Shown: positions 36,552 through 47,224, counted from the stretch's first letter. The stretch is DNA of 64,000 bases from Ustilago trichophora (GCA_900323505.1 OOIN01000005.1:1364001-1428000); one strand, 5' to 3'. Notes: generated by a model not told the origin, from the letters alone. Made by a program: numbers and translations.

Positions 36552-38441
36552 ATGGACGACGCCAGCCCCCTCTTCCTGGGCCTCGATGCCTCCACCCAAG
36601 CTCTGAAAGCTTCGTTGCTCGACCAGGATCTCAAGGTTGTCTCCGAACTTGAAGTGCGATTTGACTGCGATCTCCCCCACTATGGCACCACTGGCGGAGT
36701 TTCTCCCCCTACCTCGACCGATGACGAAGGCACAGTGGTGGCGCCGGTCATGCTCTATGTCGAGTCGCTAGACCTTCTCGCCGAGCGCATGCGTGACGCC
36801 TCTTGGCCCTTGTCTCGCATCACCGCCGTCTCGGCTGCTGGTCAACAGCATGCCTCCGTATACTTTTCTCGCGCGGCGCCACGTATCTTTACCACCTTGT
36901 CATCCGAGCAGACGCTAAAGGAGCAGGTAAAGGATGCGTTTAGCCGCAAGGTCGTCCCCAACTGGCAGGACTCCTCGACAGTGAACGAGTGTCAGGCCCT
37001 TGAAACCGCCATGGGTGGCGCTGAAGAGTTGGCCAAAGTCACAGGCTCTAAGGCGCACACCCGCTTTACCGGCCCCCAAATCTATAAGTTTAGAAAACAG
37101 CAGCCGGAAGAGTACAGGAACACGGAGAGGATCGGGTTGGTTTCTAGCTTCATCACCACCATGCTCTGCGTTGGGGAAGGCGAGGACGAAAAGGAGGTGA
37201 TCAAAGGAATTGATGAGTCGGATGCTTGCGGAATGAACTTGTTGGACATGCGTTCCACCATTCCTGCCGGGGAGAAGAAGGGCGAGATTGAGGTCGGGTG
37301 GAATCAGAAGCTGCTCGCTCTTGTTTCGGGAGACAGTGAGGGTGCTGATGCTTCTCTCGGCGGTGCTGCCGAGTTAGAACGCAAACTCGGCAAAATTTAC
37401 CGTGACACCGGTGCACCAGTAGGAAAGATCGGCAGCTGGTGGCAGAAGAGGTACGGCTTCTCCGCCACCTGTCAGGTGTTCCCAGGAACTGGCGATAACC
37501 CGGCCACATTCCTCGCCTTCAGCCTTGCCGAGCGTCAAGCCATCATCAGCTTGGGTACATCAGACACGGTCATGGTCGCAACCAACCAGTATGTCCCCGA
37601 TCCGGATTTCCATGCCTTTTTCCACCCTGCAAAGCTTCCTTCCACCGAAGGCGCAAAGGCGTTCTTCAACATGCTGGTCTACAAGTCTGGCTCGCTGGCG
37701 AGGGAATGGGTTAGGGATCAGTACTGCCAAGCTGACTGGGATCGATTCAATGGCGATGTGGAAGAGTTCAAGTTGAAGCAAGAGGGGGAGAAGAGGGTGG
37801 GTTTCTACTGGTTGAGACCCGAGATCATTCCATCTGGCGCTTCTGGGGTGCATCGCTACACCACAGCAAACAAAGGCGAATGGGACAAGGTGGACGCCTT
37901 CAAGGATAAAGGCATGAATGCAAGTGCCATTCTCGAAACTCAATTCTTGAACTACAGATACCGCTCTTCTTCCATCATCTCCGGTCCTTCTCCCTCCTCG
38001 ACCCCTTTTGCTTCGGTAGACACGACTACCCTCCCGCTCGCCTCGATCTACGCCGTCGGCGGAGCAAGTTCCAACAGCACCATCACTCAGACCATGGCCG
38101 ATGTGTTCGGATGCGACATTGTCAAACCCGTCCAACCGAGTGAAAACGGATCTGGATGGTCGGCGGCCAACTACAACTTTTGCTCGGTGGGTGCGGCGTA
38201 CAAGGCCGCTTGGGGCTGGACGAGGGTCAACGAGGGTAAAATGGTTGAGTTTGATGACTTTGTTCGGGCAACAAAGGAGAAGCAAGCTCAGAAGGCAGGT
38301 GTAGCTGGACAGAAGGACGAGGGTGAGGTCGAGGGTGGCGTTCAGGTGATTTGCAGGCCCAGAGAGGGTAGGACCAAGGTGTACACGGATGTCATCGGGG
38401 CTTGGAAGACGCTTGAGGACCGGGCTCAGGCAGAGCAGTAA
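36552..38441 (+). CDS. XKS1: D-xylulokinase
   Basis: Start at ATG 36552 (AAGATGGACG); the open frame runs further upstream through the promoter repeat but without support. 629 residues, FGGY carbohydrate-kinase family. Key segments: LFLGLDASTQALKASLLD (phosphate-1 loop of the actin-like ATPase fold), ITAVSAAGQQHASVYF (substrate strand), VPNWQDSSTVNECQALE, SATCQVFPGTGDNPATFLAFSL followed by IISLGTSDTVM (phosphate-2), and IYAVGGASSNSTITQTMADVFG (adenosine site). The enzyme phosphorylates D-xylulose to xylulose 5-phosphate, feeding xylose and arabinose carbon into the pentose phosphate pathway in the cytosol. It is longer than bacterial XylB and similar to fungal Xks1. No intron. Confidence 0.92.
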   Translation: MDDASPLFLGLDASTQALKASLLDQDLKVVSELEVRFDCDLPHYGTTGGVSPPTSTDDEGTVVAPVMLYVESLDLLAERMRDASWPLSRITAVSAAGQQHASVYFSRAAPRIFTTLSSEQTLKEQVKDAFSRKVVPNWQDSSTVNECQALETAMGGAEELAKVTGSKAHTRFTGPQIYKFRKQQPEEYRNTERIGLVSSFITTMLCVGEGEDEKEVIKGIDESDACGMNLLDMRSTIPAGEKKGEIEVGWNQKLLALVSGDSEGADASLGGAAELERKLGKIYRDTGAPVGKIGSWWQKRYGFSATCQVFPGTGDNPATFLAFSLAERQAIISLGTSDTVMVATNQYVPDPDFHAFFHPAKLPSTEGAKAFFNMLVYKSGSLAREWVRDQYCQADWDRFNGDVEEFKLKQEGEKRVGFYWLRPEIIPSGASGVHRYTTANKGEWDKVDAFKDKGMNASAILETQFLNYRYRSSSIISGPSPSSTPFASVDTTTLPLASIYAVGGASSNSTITQTMADVFGCDIVKPVQPSENGSGWSAANYNFCSVGAAYKAAWGWTRVNEGKMVEFDDFVRATKEKQAQKAGVAGQKDEGEVEGGVQVICRPREGRTKVYTDVIGAWKTLEDRAQAEQ

Positions 38442-38543
38442 CGCCTTATACCCCAATTTCTCTTCGCTCATCACTAGGGTCACGAAGCAATTACATTTAA
38501 CACATCCACAATGCTACGACTGCTACTACTGCTACTCCTAGAA

Positions 38544-39713
38544 CTACTGAACATAGCTTCGAACCGTCTCCAGCGCCTGCACCGCCTCTTCCGTAATCTG
38601 TCGCACGACTTCTGCCGCAGGTACAATAGCATCCATCGCCCCGACACCCGTACCAGACCAAATCACGATTCGATCGGTATCGTTCTCCTTTGCGGCCTGT
38701 TTGTACCTCTCCGTCCTCCTCTTTGCAGCCTCGGGATCTTTTTTTCCTGCCTTGACCTGTTCTTGAAGATCTCGCTCGTACTCTTCCACCGTCTTATTGC
38801 GAAGTCCTCGACCATCTGTACCCTGAGGCCAGCCGAGAGTGCCACGTGCGTCATCGAAGGCGAATGTGCGAAGGGTTTCTGAGCTTTTGGCTGCCACCAA
38901 GGCTTCTTTTTGCACCTGAGAATAGGTGGACTCGGGGGTGAGGACGAATCGTGTCCCGTACACAGCGCCTGCACAGCCACTGGCAAGCAAAGCAGCTAGC
39001 GACTTTCCATCAGCCAGCCCACCCGCTCCCAAGACCGGCGGCGTGACATTGCCAGCATTGTTCGGTTTCAGTCCCGGCAACTTCTTGAGCGTATCCGCTA
39101 GCAAGGCACTGAGTGGTGGAGCTTGCGAATGTCCATGACCTCCTGCTTCGCACCCCTGAACAATCAGCACATCGCATCGACATTTTTCTACCGCGGCCTG
39201 CAGCTCCTGTTCCCTGCCGATCATGATAAAGTACTTGAGCTCCTCCTTGGCGTCCGAGTTGTGCTTGTCGTCGAGATCAGAGATGAGTTTTTGCCAAGAG
39301 GTGAGTTCGTGTTCATCACCAAAGCTGAGCCAGATCGCCTGGGGACGGGATTTCACAATGACTTGGAGAAAATCGGATACAGCCTGGTTGGGTGGTGTGA
39401 CTGAATCGGGGCGCTTGCCATCGTTGAGCTCTGTAAGACGCCAGACGAGAATGCCGATGCCAAAGTTGGCACGATTGTGGCTTGAGAGAAGTGAGGCGTG
39501 CGTGACAGAGAGCTGTTGATAGGCTTTTTCCACCTCAGACTGGAGAGAGGAAGGGGTGAGGTAGCCTGCGCCTATGAATCCGAAACCGCCAGCAGAGGAT
39601 ACTGCTCCGGCGAGTTGACCGCCTGATGCGCCTGCCATGGCGCCGAGCACGACGGGTGTTTTCACCGAAGGCAAGACGCGGTTGAGCGAGGTGATGATGT
39701 GCCGACCTGACAT
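38544..39713 (-). CDS. Nitronate monooxygenase (2-nitropropane dioxygenase family)
   Basis: Start chosen at the ATG at 39713-39711 (MSGRHIITSLNRVL), 389 residues; an earlier in-frame Met precedes a stretch unlike the family. The FMN-binding TIM barrel shows TPVVLGAMAGASGGQLAGAVSSAGGFGFIGAGYL, then CDVLIVQGCEAGGHGH, PPVLGAGGLADGKSLAALLASGCAGAVYGTRFVLTPES, and KTVEEYE near the C-terminus. Members oxidise alkyl nitronates such as propionate 3-nitronate to aldehydes or ketones and nitrite, protecting against nitro toxins. It is convergent with xylulokinase (about 100 bases apart) and divergent from the CoA-transferase gene. Confidence 0.9.
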   Translation of the reverse strand: MSGRHIITSLNRVLPSVKTPVVLGAMAGASGGQLAGAVSSAGGFGFIGAGYLTPSSLQSEVEKAYQQLSVTHASLLSSHNRANFGIGILVWRLTELNDGKRPDSVTPPNQAVSDFLQVIVKSRPQAIWLSFGDEHELTSWQKLISDLDDKHNSDAKEELKYFIMIGREQELQAAVEKCRCDVLIVQGCEAGGHGHSQAPPLSALLADTLKKLPGLKPNNAGNVTPPVLGAGGLADGKSLAALLASGCAGAVYGTRFVLTPESTYSQVQKEALVAAKSSETLRTFAFDDARGTLGWPQGTDGRGLRNKTVEEYERDLQEQVKAGKKDPEAAKRRTERYKQAAKENDTDRIVIWSGTGVGAMDAIVPAAEVVRQITEEAVQALETVRSYVQ

Positions 39714-40259
39714 GTTGATCTTGCGCTCCCAGATAACCCAAGCGAGATAGAGTGCACTGGATGATGTTGTAGAGGCAGGATGTAACTGATCGCAAGAATG
39801 GTTCGCGGCTTTGCAAATCACTTTGGGGTTGAAAGGGTGGAGGAAGTGTGTGCGTCGGTCGGTCGAGATATCCGATGTCATGTCGAAAAATGCGGGGGAA
39901 AGACTCGAGATGCAGCTAAAATCCGCTTTGACCGCATATTCTGCCCTGAATCGGGCACAAACCACGCTCACCTCCGGCCGATGCGTCCGACAGCGTGGGG
40001 AGAAGAGAATGCGGTAATCGCGCTTGCATCGGCTTCTTCGGTTACTTGGACGGCGACGGTCAGGTCAACACCGGTCAGGAGATGGTGTAGGATTCTTCCT
40101 TCCCATACACCACAGTTGACTCATTTCTTTCATCTTTCTCAGCCCAAATCAACTGCACACTTGAACAAATCATATAGTCTCGACTAGAAAAGCACGCAGC
40201 GATTCAACTCGTTAGATCAGCGCCGAACCCCATCCTTTCGTAGAACGAGTCTCTTCACT
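39714..40259. promoter_or_regulatory. Divergent promoter region of nitronate monooxygenase and CoA-transferase
   Basis: About 550 bases between the two ATGs. No recognised regulatory motif. The minus-strand frame of the monooxygenase stays open for ~85 codons into it, but the composition does not look coding. Confidence 0.5.
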
Positions 40260-41759
40260 ATGCGCACGATGTCCAACTGCATTCGACCCTTGCTACGGGA
40301 GCATGCTAGCAGGGGCATTGCTCGGGTCACCTCTTCAAGAACGCTGCCAACCAGCTCGACCGTGATCACAGTCAGCTCGGCAGCAAATGCATCACACCGA
40401 CCAACGATCAACCACGTCAAACGCGCATTCGCTACAGCTCAACCTAGGCACTCGATTGACACGACAGCAAGCTCTTCGGCCACGGATGGCCCGTCAATCC
40501 CACCGCCTCTCAAAGGCATCCGCATCGTCGATCTGACGCGCGTTCTCGCCGGCCCTTACTGCACCATGCTTCTCGCCGACCTCGGAGCAGATGTGATCAA
40601 GGTTGAACATCCCCGTGGTGGGGACGACACACGTGCATGGCTTCCGCCCTTTGCCAAGCCACCCACCGGCAAAGACGCACCGCAACCTCCTGCTGGCAAA
40701 GAAGACTACTGGGCATCATTGCCTCCCGAGTCGGCCTATTTCCTCAGTGTCAATCGCTCCAAGCGATCTATCACCGTCGATCTCAAGTCTGCCGCTGGTA
40801 AAAAGATCATCTACGACCTTGTTGCCAAGGCAGATGTTGTCGTAGAGAATTATCTCCCAGGAAAGCTTGCCAGTATGGGTCTCGGATATGAAGATCTCAA
40901 AAAAATCAAGCCTGATATCATCTATGCCAGTCTCACCGGATATGGTCAGACGGGATCATACAGAGACAAGGCTGGGTATGATGTCATCATCGCCGCAGAT
41001 GCAGGCATGATGCACATCACTGGTGAGGCTGATCGACCACCGGTCAAGATCGGTGTGGCAATGACAGACCTGACCACAGGACTATACGTGCATGGTGCGA
41101 TCATGGCAGCGCTTCTGGGCCGTGCTCAAACAGGGAAAGGAGTTCACATCGACGCAAGCCTGTTCGAGTCTCAGATTGCGTCTCTTGCCAACATTGCATC
41201 TAACTACCTCATCGCTGGACAAGAAGCCGGACGACACGGAGACAAACACCCTTCCATTGTTCCTTATCAGACGTTCCAAGCCAAAGACGGTCGCATCATG
41301 CTCGGTGCGGGAAACGATGGCCAATTCAAGTTCCTCTCCCATCTTCTTGGTCGACCAGAGCTTGCCTCGGATCCACGATACGCAACCAATGCCGCGCGCG
41401 TCGAGCACCGCGACACGCTGATTCCGCTGCTGGACGAGCTACTGCAGCAAAAGACGGTGCAGGAATGGTGTGATCTCATCAATGGCAAGATTCCGGCTGC
41501 ACCCATCAGGAATATCAAAGGCACATTTGACGAGCATCCCCAAAGTAAAGATAGGAAAGTTGTGGCCGAGGTGGAACATCCACGGGCTGGAAAGATCAAG
41601 ATTGTCGCGCCTGCAGTGAGGTATGGTGGCGGGAAGATGAAGATCACTAGACCCCCTCCGGTGCTTGGACAGCATACAGATGAGGTGCTGATGGAAGAGC
41701 TGGGTTTGAGTGCGGAAGATGTCGCCCAATTGAGGAAGGCTGGATCCATCGGACCTTGA
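40260..41759 (+). CDS. Mitochondrial family III CoA-transferase (CaiB/BaiF, SUGCT-like)
   Basis: ATG at 40260, 499 residues. Residues 1-~75 are rich in Arg, Ser, Thr and Ala with hardly any acidic residues, fitting a mitochondrial presequence. The CoA-transferase body starts with LKGIRIVDLTRVLAGPYCTMLLADLGADVIKVEHP and continues with YFLSVNRSKRSITVDLKS, GYDVIIAADAGMMHITGE and KGVHIDASLFESQIASL, where the Asp aligns with the acyl-carrying Asp of formyl-CoA transferase. Animal SUGCT uses succinyl-CoA to activate glutarate or hydroxymethylglutarate in mitochondria; this is the closest overall pattern, but the substrate could differ. No intron. Confidence 0.88.
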   Translation: MRTMSNCIRPLLREHASRGIARVTSSRTLPTSSTVITVSSAANASHRPTINHVKRAFATAQPRHSIDTTASSSATDGPSIPPPLKGIRIVDLTRVLAGPYCTMLLADLGADVIKVEHPRGGDDTRAWLPPFAKPPTGKDAPQPPAGKEDYWASLPPESAYFLSVNRSKRSITVDLKSAAGKKIIYDLVAKADVVVENYLPGKLASMGLGYEDLKKIKPDIIYASLTGYGQTGSYRDKAGYDVIIAADAGMMHITGEADRPPVKIGVAMTDLTTGLYVHGAIMAALLGRAQTGKGVHIDASLFESQIASLANIASNYLIAGQEAGRHGDKHPSIVPYQTFQAKDGRIMLGAGNDGQFKFLSHLLGRPELASDPRYATNAARVEHRDTLIPLLDELLQQKTVQEWCDLINGKIPAAPIRNIKGTFDEHPQSKDRKVVAEVEHPRAGKIKIVAPAVRYGGGKMKITRPPPVLGQHTDEVLMEELGLSAEDVAQLRKAGSIGP

Positions 41760-42241
41760 TTGACGAGCATACAGCAACGCCTTCTCTGAAGATTGAATAC
41801 AAAGTCCATCAACAGCCCGTTGCGAGTGTGTTACATGTTTGAGTCCAGCTGCTCGAGAATATGCTGTGCTGCTGGCGCACAGACGACGGTCGCATCTGAG
41901 TTCAGCTCGTTAAGAAGGCGGTGCTCTGGGCGCTTAAGAAAGCCCGCGAAAATTGGTGGAACACGGAAAAAGGGGTCACTCAGAGCAAAGGGTCTCGCGT
42001 CGGCATGCAGGCGGAGGTAGAAAGTGTGACCAACACTCGCGGTTTTTTTTTGGTTTTAGAGACATGCACAGTCCCACGCTCAAAAGTGTCCTTCTCAATA
42101 CCATCTCCGTCGCGATCTGGCCCCTGTCATACCCTCGTCGTCACTTGCTCGCCATCTAGAGCAATCCCTTGTTCATAACGCGCGCTCACATCGCGTATCA
42201 AGCTAAAGTCGCACATCTGCATCACTCAAAGAATCGCAATA
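41760..42241. other. Intergenic region, no gene seen
   Basis: About 480 bases between two + strand genes. It contains the CoA-transferase 3' region and the SFT2 leader; nothing else was recognised. Confidence 0.6.
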
Positions 42242-42890
42242 ATGTCGTGGTTTAGCAAAGGCGGCAGCGCTTCCAACACCGCCTCCGCCAACCCATTCGC
42301 CAACACCGGCTCCTCACGATGGATCAATATGGACACTCAACAAGTCAAAAACTTCGGTGGCGAACTCACAGGCGAGAATGACGCATTTTCCAAAACTTTC
42401 GGTATCGAACTTACACGACAACAACGACTCATCGGCTTCGCAGCATGTACCTTGGGCGGCTTCGTGATCTCCCTCCTCGGCACTGTGCTGCTCGTCACAG
42501 GATCGTTATCGACCTTTGTCGTGCTGTATGCGGTCGGCGTGTTGGTCTCATTGACGGGCACGGGCTTTCTGTTGGGATTCATGAAGCAATTCAAGCAAAT
42601 GTTTAAGCCGGTCAGGATCACGTTCACGCTGGTTATGATCGTCGCGTTTATCATGGTCTGGGTCTCGGTCTTTGCCATTGGCAGTACGATTCTCGCTATC
42701 GTATTTGTCATAGTACTCTAGTAAGTAGCGAAGGAACTTAACAAACGGCAAGATTGTCGGGAACGAATAGGCAAGCTGACCATCTTTTTCTACTTGTCGC
42801 CCTCACAGTGTCGCATTCCTCTTGTACTCGTTGAGCTACATTCCGTGGTGTATCGACTTTATCAAGCGCATGTTTAACAAGCTATTCTGA
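42242..42890 (+). CDS. SFT2: SFT2 family vesicle-transport protein
   Basis: Two exons, 42242-42720 and 42809-42890, with an 88-nt intron (GTAAGT...CTCACAG). The splice replaces a stop right after the intron start with YVAFLLYSLSYIPWCIDFIKRMF; total 186 residues. Four transmembrane helices: RLIGFAACTLGGFVISLLG, FVVLYAVGVLVSLTGTGFLLGF, a helix after KPVRITFTLVMIVAF, and the spliced C-terminal LSYIPW helix. GFLLGFMKQFKQMFKPVR is the family signature. The N-terminus is cytosolic and contains NMDTQQVKNF. Yeast Sft2 is a Golgi protein that works with the t-SNARE Sed5 in endosome-to-Golgi and intra-Golgi transport. Confidence 0.92.
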
Positions 42891-43945
42891 TCATCAGCCA
42901 CGCAGGCTCAAGGCTATCGGTCTGCAGACTCTCACGCTGGGTCCATGCCAGCGTAAACTTCGAGTCTTACTCCTTTCGCCGAACCTGTTCGATCGCTCTC
43001 GAGGAATTCTTTGCCCCTTTCGTCTACTGTATTCTAAATCATCCGATCAATCATCACCCGCTCCGACAAGAAATGGCAGCAGTCTATCTGCTACACACAA
43101 ATTTGTCTGTCAGCCAATTGCAGTCAAAGCTGTGCATCAGTTCTACGTGGTCGATGCCGTTTAGAGACTTAACTGACTTGATTGGGGCAAAGAAGAGAGA
43201 CATGACAGACTACAGCACTACAGATGGTGTCTGCACACTGTTCTTCTGCATTTTTTTCCCAAGTAAACAGTCTTGAAGTCTCGAACTGGACAAGCACAAT
43301 CAAAGTGAACACCATGAACAAGAGATGGAGATGCTTGCAGCCACAAGCAGCACATGGAGCGAGAACCGATGTGACAAAAGTGGCTTCTACCAGACGATGA
43401 TTGTTTTCCCATCATGCATCAGTGCCTATAAAAGAAACGAGTAACCTCCAGGCTAACTGAGGTCTTGAGTGCACAGGGATGGAGTTCTGACACAAGTGAT
43501 TGTCTGCAGCATTTGTAATGTGATCCTATGCTCGGAATAGTTCACTGCAACTACAACGAAGCTAGATGCTTTTCCTGTCAAAAGCATAAACAATGATTTT
43601 TTAGTGCTATAATTCGGGAGAGAAAAGTTGGCTGAAGAGGCGTCAGATTTTGTAATGTTAGACGCTGTGGATTAACATCTCTGATGCTTGGCAACATGAC
43701 CCAAAAATTGAAAAGAGGCAATGCTGGCTCGATTCAACCGGCCCGCGGTGCCTGTGCCCTGCAGCGGCCAATTTCATGTCGCGTAGTTGATGGAGTCACA
43801 TGCTCGAAAGCTTGAGAGCATCTCGTCGGTTGTTGCTCAACCCCATCTTTGGCAAATCATCATTATTCACCATCACCTCGGCGACAAGCAATCAGCTCAT
43901 ATCGCATGCGCTCATAGCACAAGCGCATCGCCCCGCCGACAAGCC
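42891..43945. other. Intergenic region, no gene seen
   Basis: About 1 kb between SFT2 and ERT1 (both +). A CTATAAAAG sequence at 43428 is a TATA-like element but lies ~520 bases upstream of the chosen ATG. The frame of ERT1 is already open from 43790 with an ATG there, so its start is uncertain. Confidence 0.55.
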
Positions 43946-46054
43946 ATGTCCGGTGCTAGTGGCAACAAGTCGGCTCCTCGCCCGCCCTCCTACAACTCCA
44001 ACCCTTCCAGCACACCGACCTACTCGCTCCCCCCACTTCCATCGACCAGCAGCACACAGCGACAACAGAGTCCGGCTTCTCACGCAGCCGCATCCACGCT
44101 CGCAGCTCTTGCGTCCAGTCCACCTGCTAGCTCCAGTGTAACTTCCAATTCTCGACCTCAGAATGCTTCATCTGGATCATCTTCGTCATCCTCCTTCAAC
44201 GTCCGCTCAAATACTGCATCCATGTTGAACCAGAGTCTCTACTCCAACCCCTCTTCTCCCGCGTCCAAGGCAGCTGTAACGGCAGCCAGCAGATCCCCGT
44301 CGGGCTCGCCGCTCAAGAAGGAAGTTGAGATAGGAACAAAACCAGGCCCGTCTCCTTCGGGTACCTCGACACCAATCAAGCCTGCTTCTTCGTCAGCAGC
44401 GGGTACACCAGCATCAGCAGTGGCCGGCACGTCATCGACGCCAAAGGAATCCGGATCGGGGAAGCGTAAGAAGGCAAATCGTGCGTGTCTGCACTGCCAA
44501 AAGGCACACTTGACTTGCGACGACTCACGACCTTGTCAGCGCTGCGTCAAGAAAGGTCTCGCCGACTCGTGCACGGATGGTCATCGCAAGAAGGCCAAGT
44601 ACTTGCTCGACGATGATGAACTCGAGGAGCTCAAGCGCCAAAAGGAGGCTAAGAAGGCCGCCAAGCAGGCCGCTCAGCAGAGGAACGGTGCCTCTGCCCA
44701 CCAGGAAATCGATAAATCAACACAGCAAGGATCCGCTCCTTCGCCAGAGAAGGCTTCGGCGGTGAGCAACATCCTCGACCAAGTCACGGGCGGTGTACCG
44801 ACCCCGAGCTCTTCGGGTCATGGCCCATCTCCACACCAGCACGACTATTTGTCGAGCAACACCTTTGACTCTTCCTCTGGAGCTGACATGCCCCCCTCTG
44901 GCAACAATGGCGGTGCGCCATTCGACCTATCCTTTGACCCGTCGACACACAACTTTGGCAGTGAGGCGACCAGTCTCGAATACTCGATCCTGTCATCGAT
45001 GCTCAATGGCACGGATCTGCAGCTGCTCGGGCCGTCCGGTGCAAGCCCCGATTTTCAAACTTCGCCTGCAGTGGGCGTGATGGATGGGTGGAACATTGCC
45101 AGCGGTGGACTTGACGCTATTTTGAGCATGGGCATGCAGCAGAATCAGCTCCCCGGTGCAGGTGGGATGGATACAGCTGCGGCGTCCTATAGCGATACTG
45201 CAGGGATGGGTGCTTACGCTGAGCCGCAACCCAGCACCGGTTTGCAGGAGGTCGGTGCAGATGGAGCCTTCAACGCGCTCGAAGTGCCCTCTCCAAAGCC
45301 CACCATGATGGACGAGCCCTCGCTGCTCTCCACAAGCAACGACACTCAAGCACAGTCCGGCTCAACCCAAGTCGATCTCGGTTCCTCATCCCAGCGTTCC
45401 ACATCCAACGAACCCGTCGCCGACATCAACAAGGCCATTGCATCCCGACGCGTAGCGCGTCAACAACAAGACACCATCTGGCGGGCTCGCATTGCCAAAA
45501 CATACCGCGACAACACCGCCCCCTTCCCATACCCTGAAGGCTACCACTTCCTCATCAAGTACGTCACGTCCAAGTTCGAAAAGCAAGACGTGCTACGCAT
45601 CGTTCGTGCGCTAGCCATCTTCCGACCTTCCCTCATTGCACTACAAATGCCACTCACGGAGGAAGACGAGATCTTTGTCGAGCGCTCGTTCCAACGCACC
45701 ATGTTGGAGTTTGAAAAGCTCATCAGCTTCAGTGGCACACCGACGGTGGTTTGGAGAAGGACGTGCGAGATCTGCGTGGTGGGCGCCGAGTTCTGCATGT
45801 TGACACAGTGGAGTAAAGATCAGTTGATGGGGAGGAGGATATACGAATTTATGGATAAGAACTCGACCTTGGATTACTGGGAAAAGTTCGCACTGCATGC
45901 GTTTGAGAACACTACCCAGAGCGTCATGACGACCTGCACACTGGTCAAGCCGGATGGGAAGCTGGTACCATGCGCTTGGAGTTTCACCATCAAGAGGGAT
46001 ATCTTTGATTTGCCGAGCTTGGTGGTGGGCAACTTTTTGCCTATTCTGTCATAG
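43946..46054 (+). CDS. ERT1: Transcription activator of gluconeogenesis ERT1 (Zn2Cys6 + PAS)
   Basis: Start chosen at ATG 43946 (MSGASGNKSAPRPP), 702 residues; an in-frame ATG at 43790 would add 52 residues of unclear value. A Ser/Pro-rich N-terminus precedes a binuclear zinc cluster at ~residues 181-210 (KKANRACLHCQKAHLTCDD, SRPCQRCVKKGLADSC), spaced C-x2-C-x6-C-x5-C-x2-C-x8-C, followed by basic RKKAKYLLDDDELEELKRQ. The middle is low-complexity. The C-terminal ~120 residues form a PAS domain (TPTVVWRRTCEICVVGAEFC, QLMGRRIYEFMDKNSTLDYW, LVKPDGKLVPCAW). This zinc cluster plus PAS layout is that of ERT1/Rds2 and AcuK, which switch on gluconeogenic genes (PCK1, FBP1) on non-fermentable carbon. 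Confidence 0.92.
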   Translation: MSGASGNKSAPRPPSYNSNPSSTPTYSLPPLPSTSSTQRQQSPASHAAASTLAALASSPPASSSVTSNSRPQNASSGSSSSSSFNVRSNTASMLNQSLYSNPSSPASKAAVTAASRSPSGSPLKKEVEIGTKPGPSPSGTSTPIKPASSSAAGTPASAVAGTSSTPKESGSGKRKKANRACLHCQKAHLTCDDSRPCQRCVKKGLADSCTDGHRKKAKYLLDDDELEELKRQKEAKKAAKQAAQQRNGASAHQEIDKSTQQGSAPSPEKASAVSNILDQVTGGVPTPSSSGHGPSPHQHDYLSSNTFDSSSGADMPPSGNNGGAPFDLSFDPSTHNFGSEATSLEYSILSSMLNGTDLQLLGPSGASPDFQTSPAVGVMDGWNIASGGLDAILSMGMQQNQLPGAGGMDTAAASYSDTAGMGAYAEPQPSTGLQEVGADGAFNALEVPSPKPTMMDEPSLLSTSNDTQAQSGSTQVDLGSSSQRSTSNEPVADINKAIASRRVARQQQDTIWRARIAKTYRDNTAPFPYPEGYHFLIKYVTSKFEKQDVLRIVRALAIFRPSLIALQMPLTEEDEIFVERSFQRTMLEFEKLISFSGTPTVVWRRTCEICVVGAEFCMLTQWSKDQLMGRRIYEFMDKNSTLDYWEKFALHAFENTTQSVMTTCTLVKPDGKLVPCAWSFTIKRDIFDLPSLVVGNFLPILS

Positions 46055-46495
46055 ACTTATCCCATTCGGAAACGTTCAATCACACAGCCTTTCGGTCAAA
46101 GCATGGACAGCTCGTAATTTCTATCTGTAATACCATCGCCAGAAAGCAAGTGTTTCAATTGTATCAGTAGTCTTTGATTCTTGCCGTTGGTGTGTACATG
46201 TGCTGGCGTTTCCAAGTGACTGATGCTGGGCAAAGGGATAAGCGACGTTGAGATGGTGCTTGTCGAGTCGCAAAGTGACTTATCAAGTGGATCGTAGTAC
46301 TTCGGGTTGAGAGCCTGGGATTCCGGCGAATGAGCTTTGATGCATTGACGCCACAGTGTTATGTTTTCGGCCTTTTCAAATCGCCCCAACCTTGGCTTTG
46401 GAAGGTCTGCATTATGTGCCAAGTATTCCATTTCATCCTCTCTTCCCGACTTCACTCATCACCTCCCATATGAACCTCTTGCGCTTTTCACAGAC
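46055..46495. other. Intergenic region, no gene seen
   Basis: About 440 bases. The frame of the next gene is open from an ATG at 46361, but the tandem paralogue aligns only from the ATG at 46496, so 46361-46495 is treated as leader. Confidence 0.55.
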
Positions 46496-47224
46496 ATGGT
46501 CTCCATCACTCCGCCAGACAAATCGTATTGCCTACACTCGCACATGCTGCTTGGGGCTGTTAGCTTTACCATGATCCTGCTCCCACCGACCGTTGTCTAT
46601 CAGCACTTTCCCTGGATATTCGCAACGGCAATCTTCCCCTCCCTCGCATTTCTTCTGCTTACCTATCGCCAAGTGACCCCTGAGAGAGCCTCTGCGTTGC
46701 ATCTCACTCTTCAGCCAAACGATTATCGAAAATATATGCAATTTCGTTATGTAACGCCGTCCCAAAATGTTTGTGAGTATGGCAAAGGGTTGGTTTTCGC
46801 TTTGATCCTTTCAAACATTCCAATACCACCCGAGATTTTCATGGATAAGGCGCTGTCAGGATTAGGTTGGATGTTGGCAATTATTTGTGTGTTGAGGGCA
46901 GTAATGTACTGCGTGTTTATCGCGCTTGAGGGCTTGCTGGCTGGGTTGAAGGAGAAGGAAGAAGAAGGAGAGTTGATCAGATTGCAGGATGTAGAGGTTT
47001 CAGGAAACGAATGGGTGAGGGTCGCAAGCAACTATAGGAGAAATGAAGAGACGTGGGTACGAAGAGTTGGAGGATTGCAGAAGGCTGGTCTTACGAAAAA
47101 GACAGGTGAAGAGGGTAGAGAGACTTGGGAGCTGAAAGTTGTTCTGGCGCCGCCCAAGCATAAAGATGCTAAGCTTGAGGCTGAGGAGAAACTTGTTGGG
47201 CAGGTACTTACCATTACACTGTAG
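46496..47224 (+). CDS. Four-helix membrane protein, tandem paralogue A
   Basis: Start at ATG 46496 (MVSITPPDKSYCLHSHMLL), 242 residues, chosen because it lines up with the start of the next gene. Four hydrophobic helices: ~15-35, 37-55, ~95-110 and ~120-148. A conserved-looking cytosolic loop TYRQVTPERASALHL follows helix 2, and the C-terminal ~90 residues are charged (GNEWVRVASNYRRNEETWVRR, then a WELKVVLAP strand, ending LTITL). No known family is recognised. The downstream gene is a diverged copy with the same order of segments. Codon use and GC look like the surroundings. Function unknown; probably clade-restricted, which is inference. Confidence 0.75.
   Translation: MVSITPPDKSYCLHSHMLLGAVSFTMILLPPTVVYQHFPWIFATAIFPSLAFLLLTYRQVTPERASALHLTLQPNDYRKYMQFRYVTPSQNVCEYGKGLVFALILSNIPIPPEIFMDKALSGLGWMLAIICVLRAVMYCVFIALEGLLAGLKEKEEEGELIRLQDVEVSGNEWVRVASNYRRNEETWVRRVGGLQKAGLTKKTGEEGRETWELKVVLAPPKHKDAKLEAEEKLVGQVLTITL

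Noticed and set aside
39714..39971. Upstream extension of nitronate monooxygenase
   Set aside because: The frame is open but the sequence does not resemble the family and the conserved barrel starts only after MSGRH. A mitochondrial leader was considered but is unconvincing.
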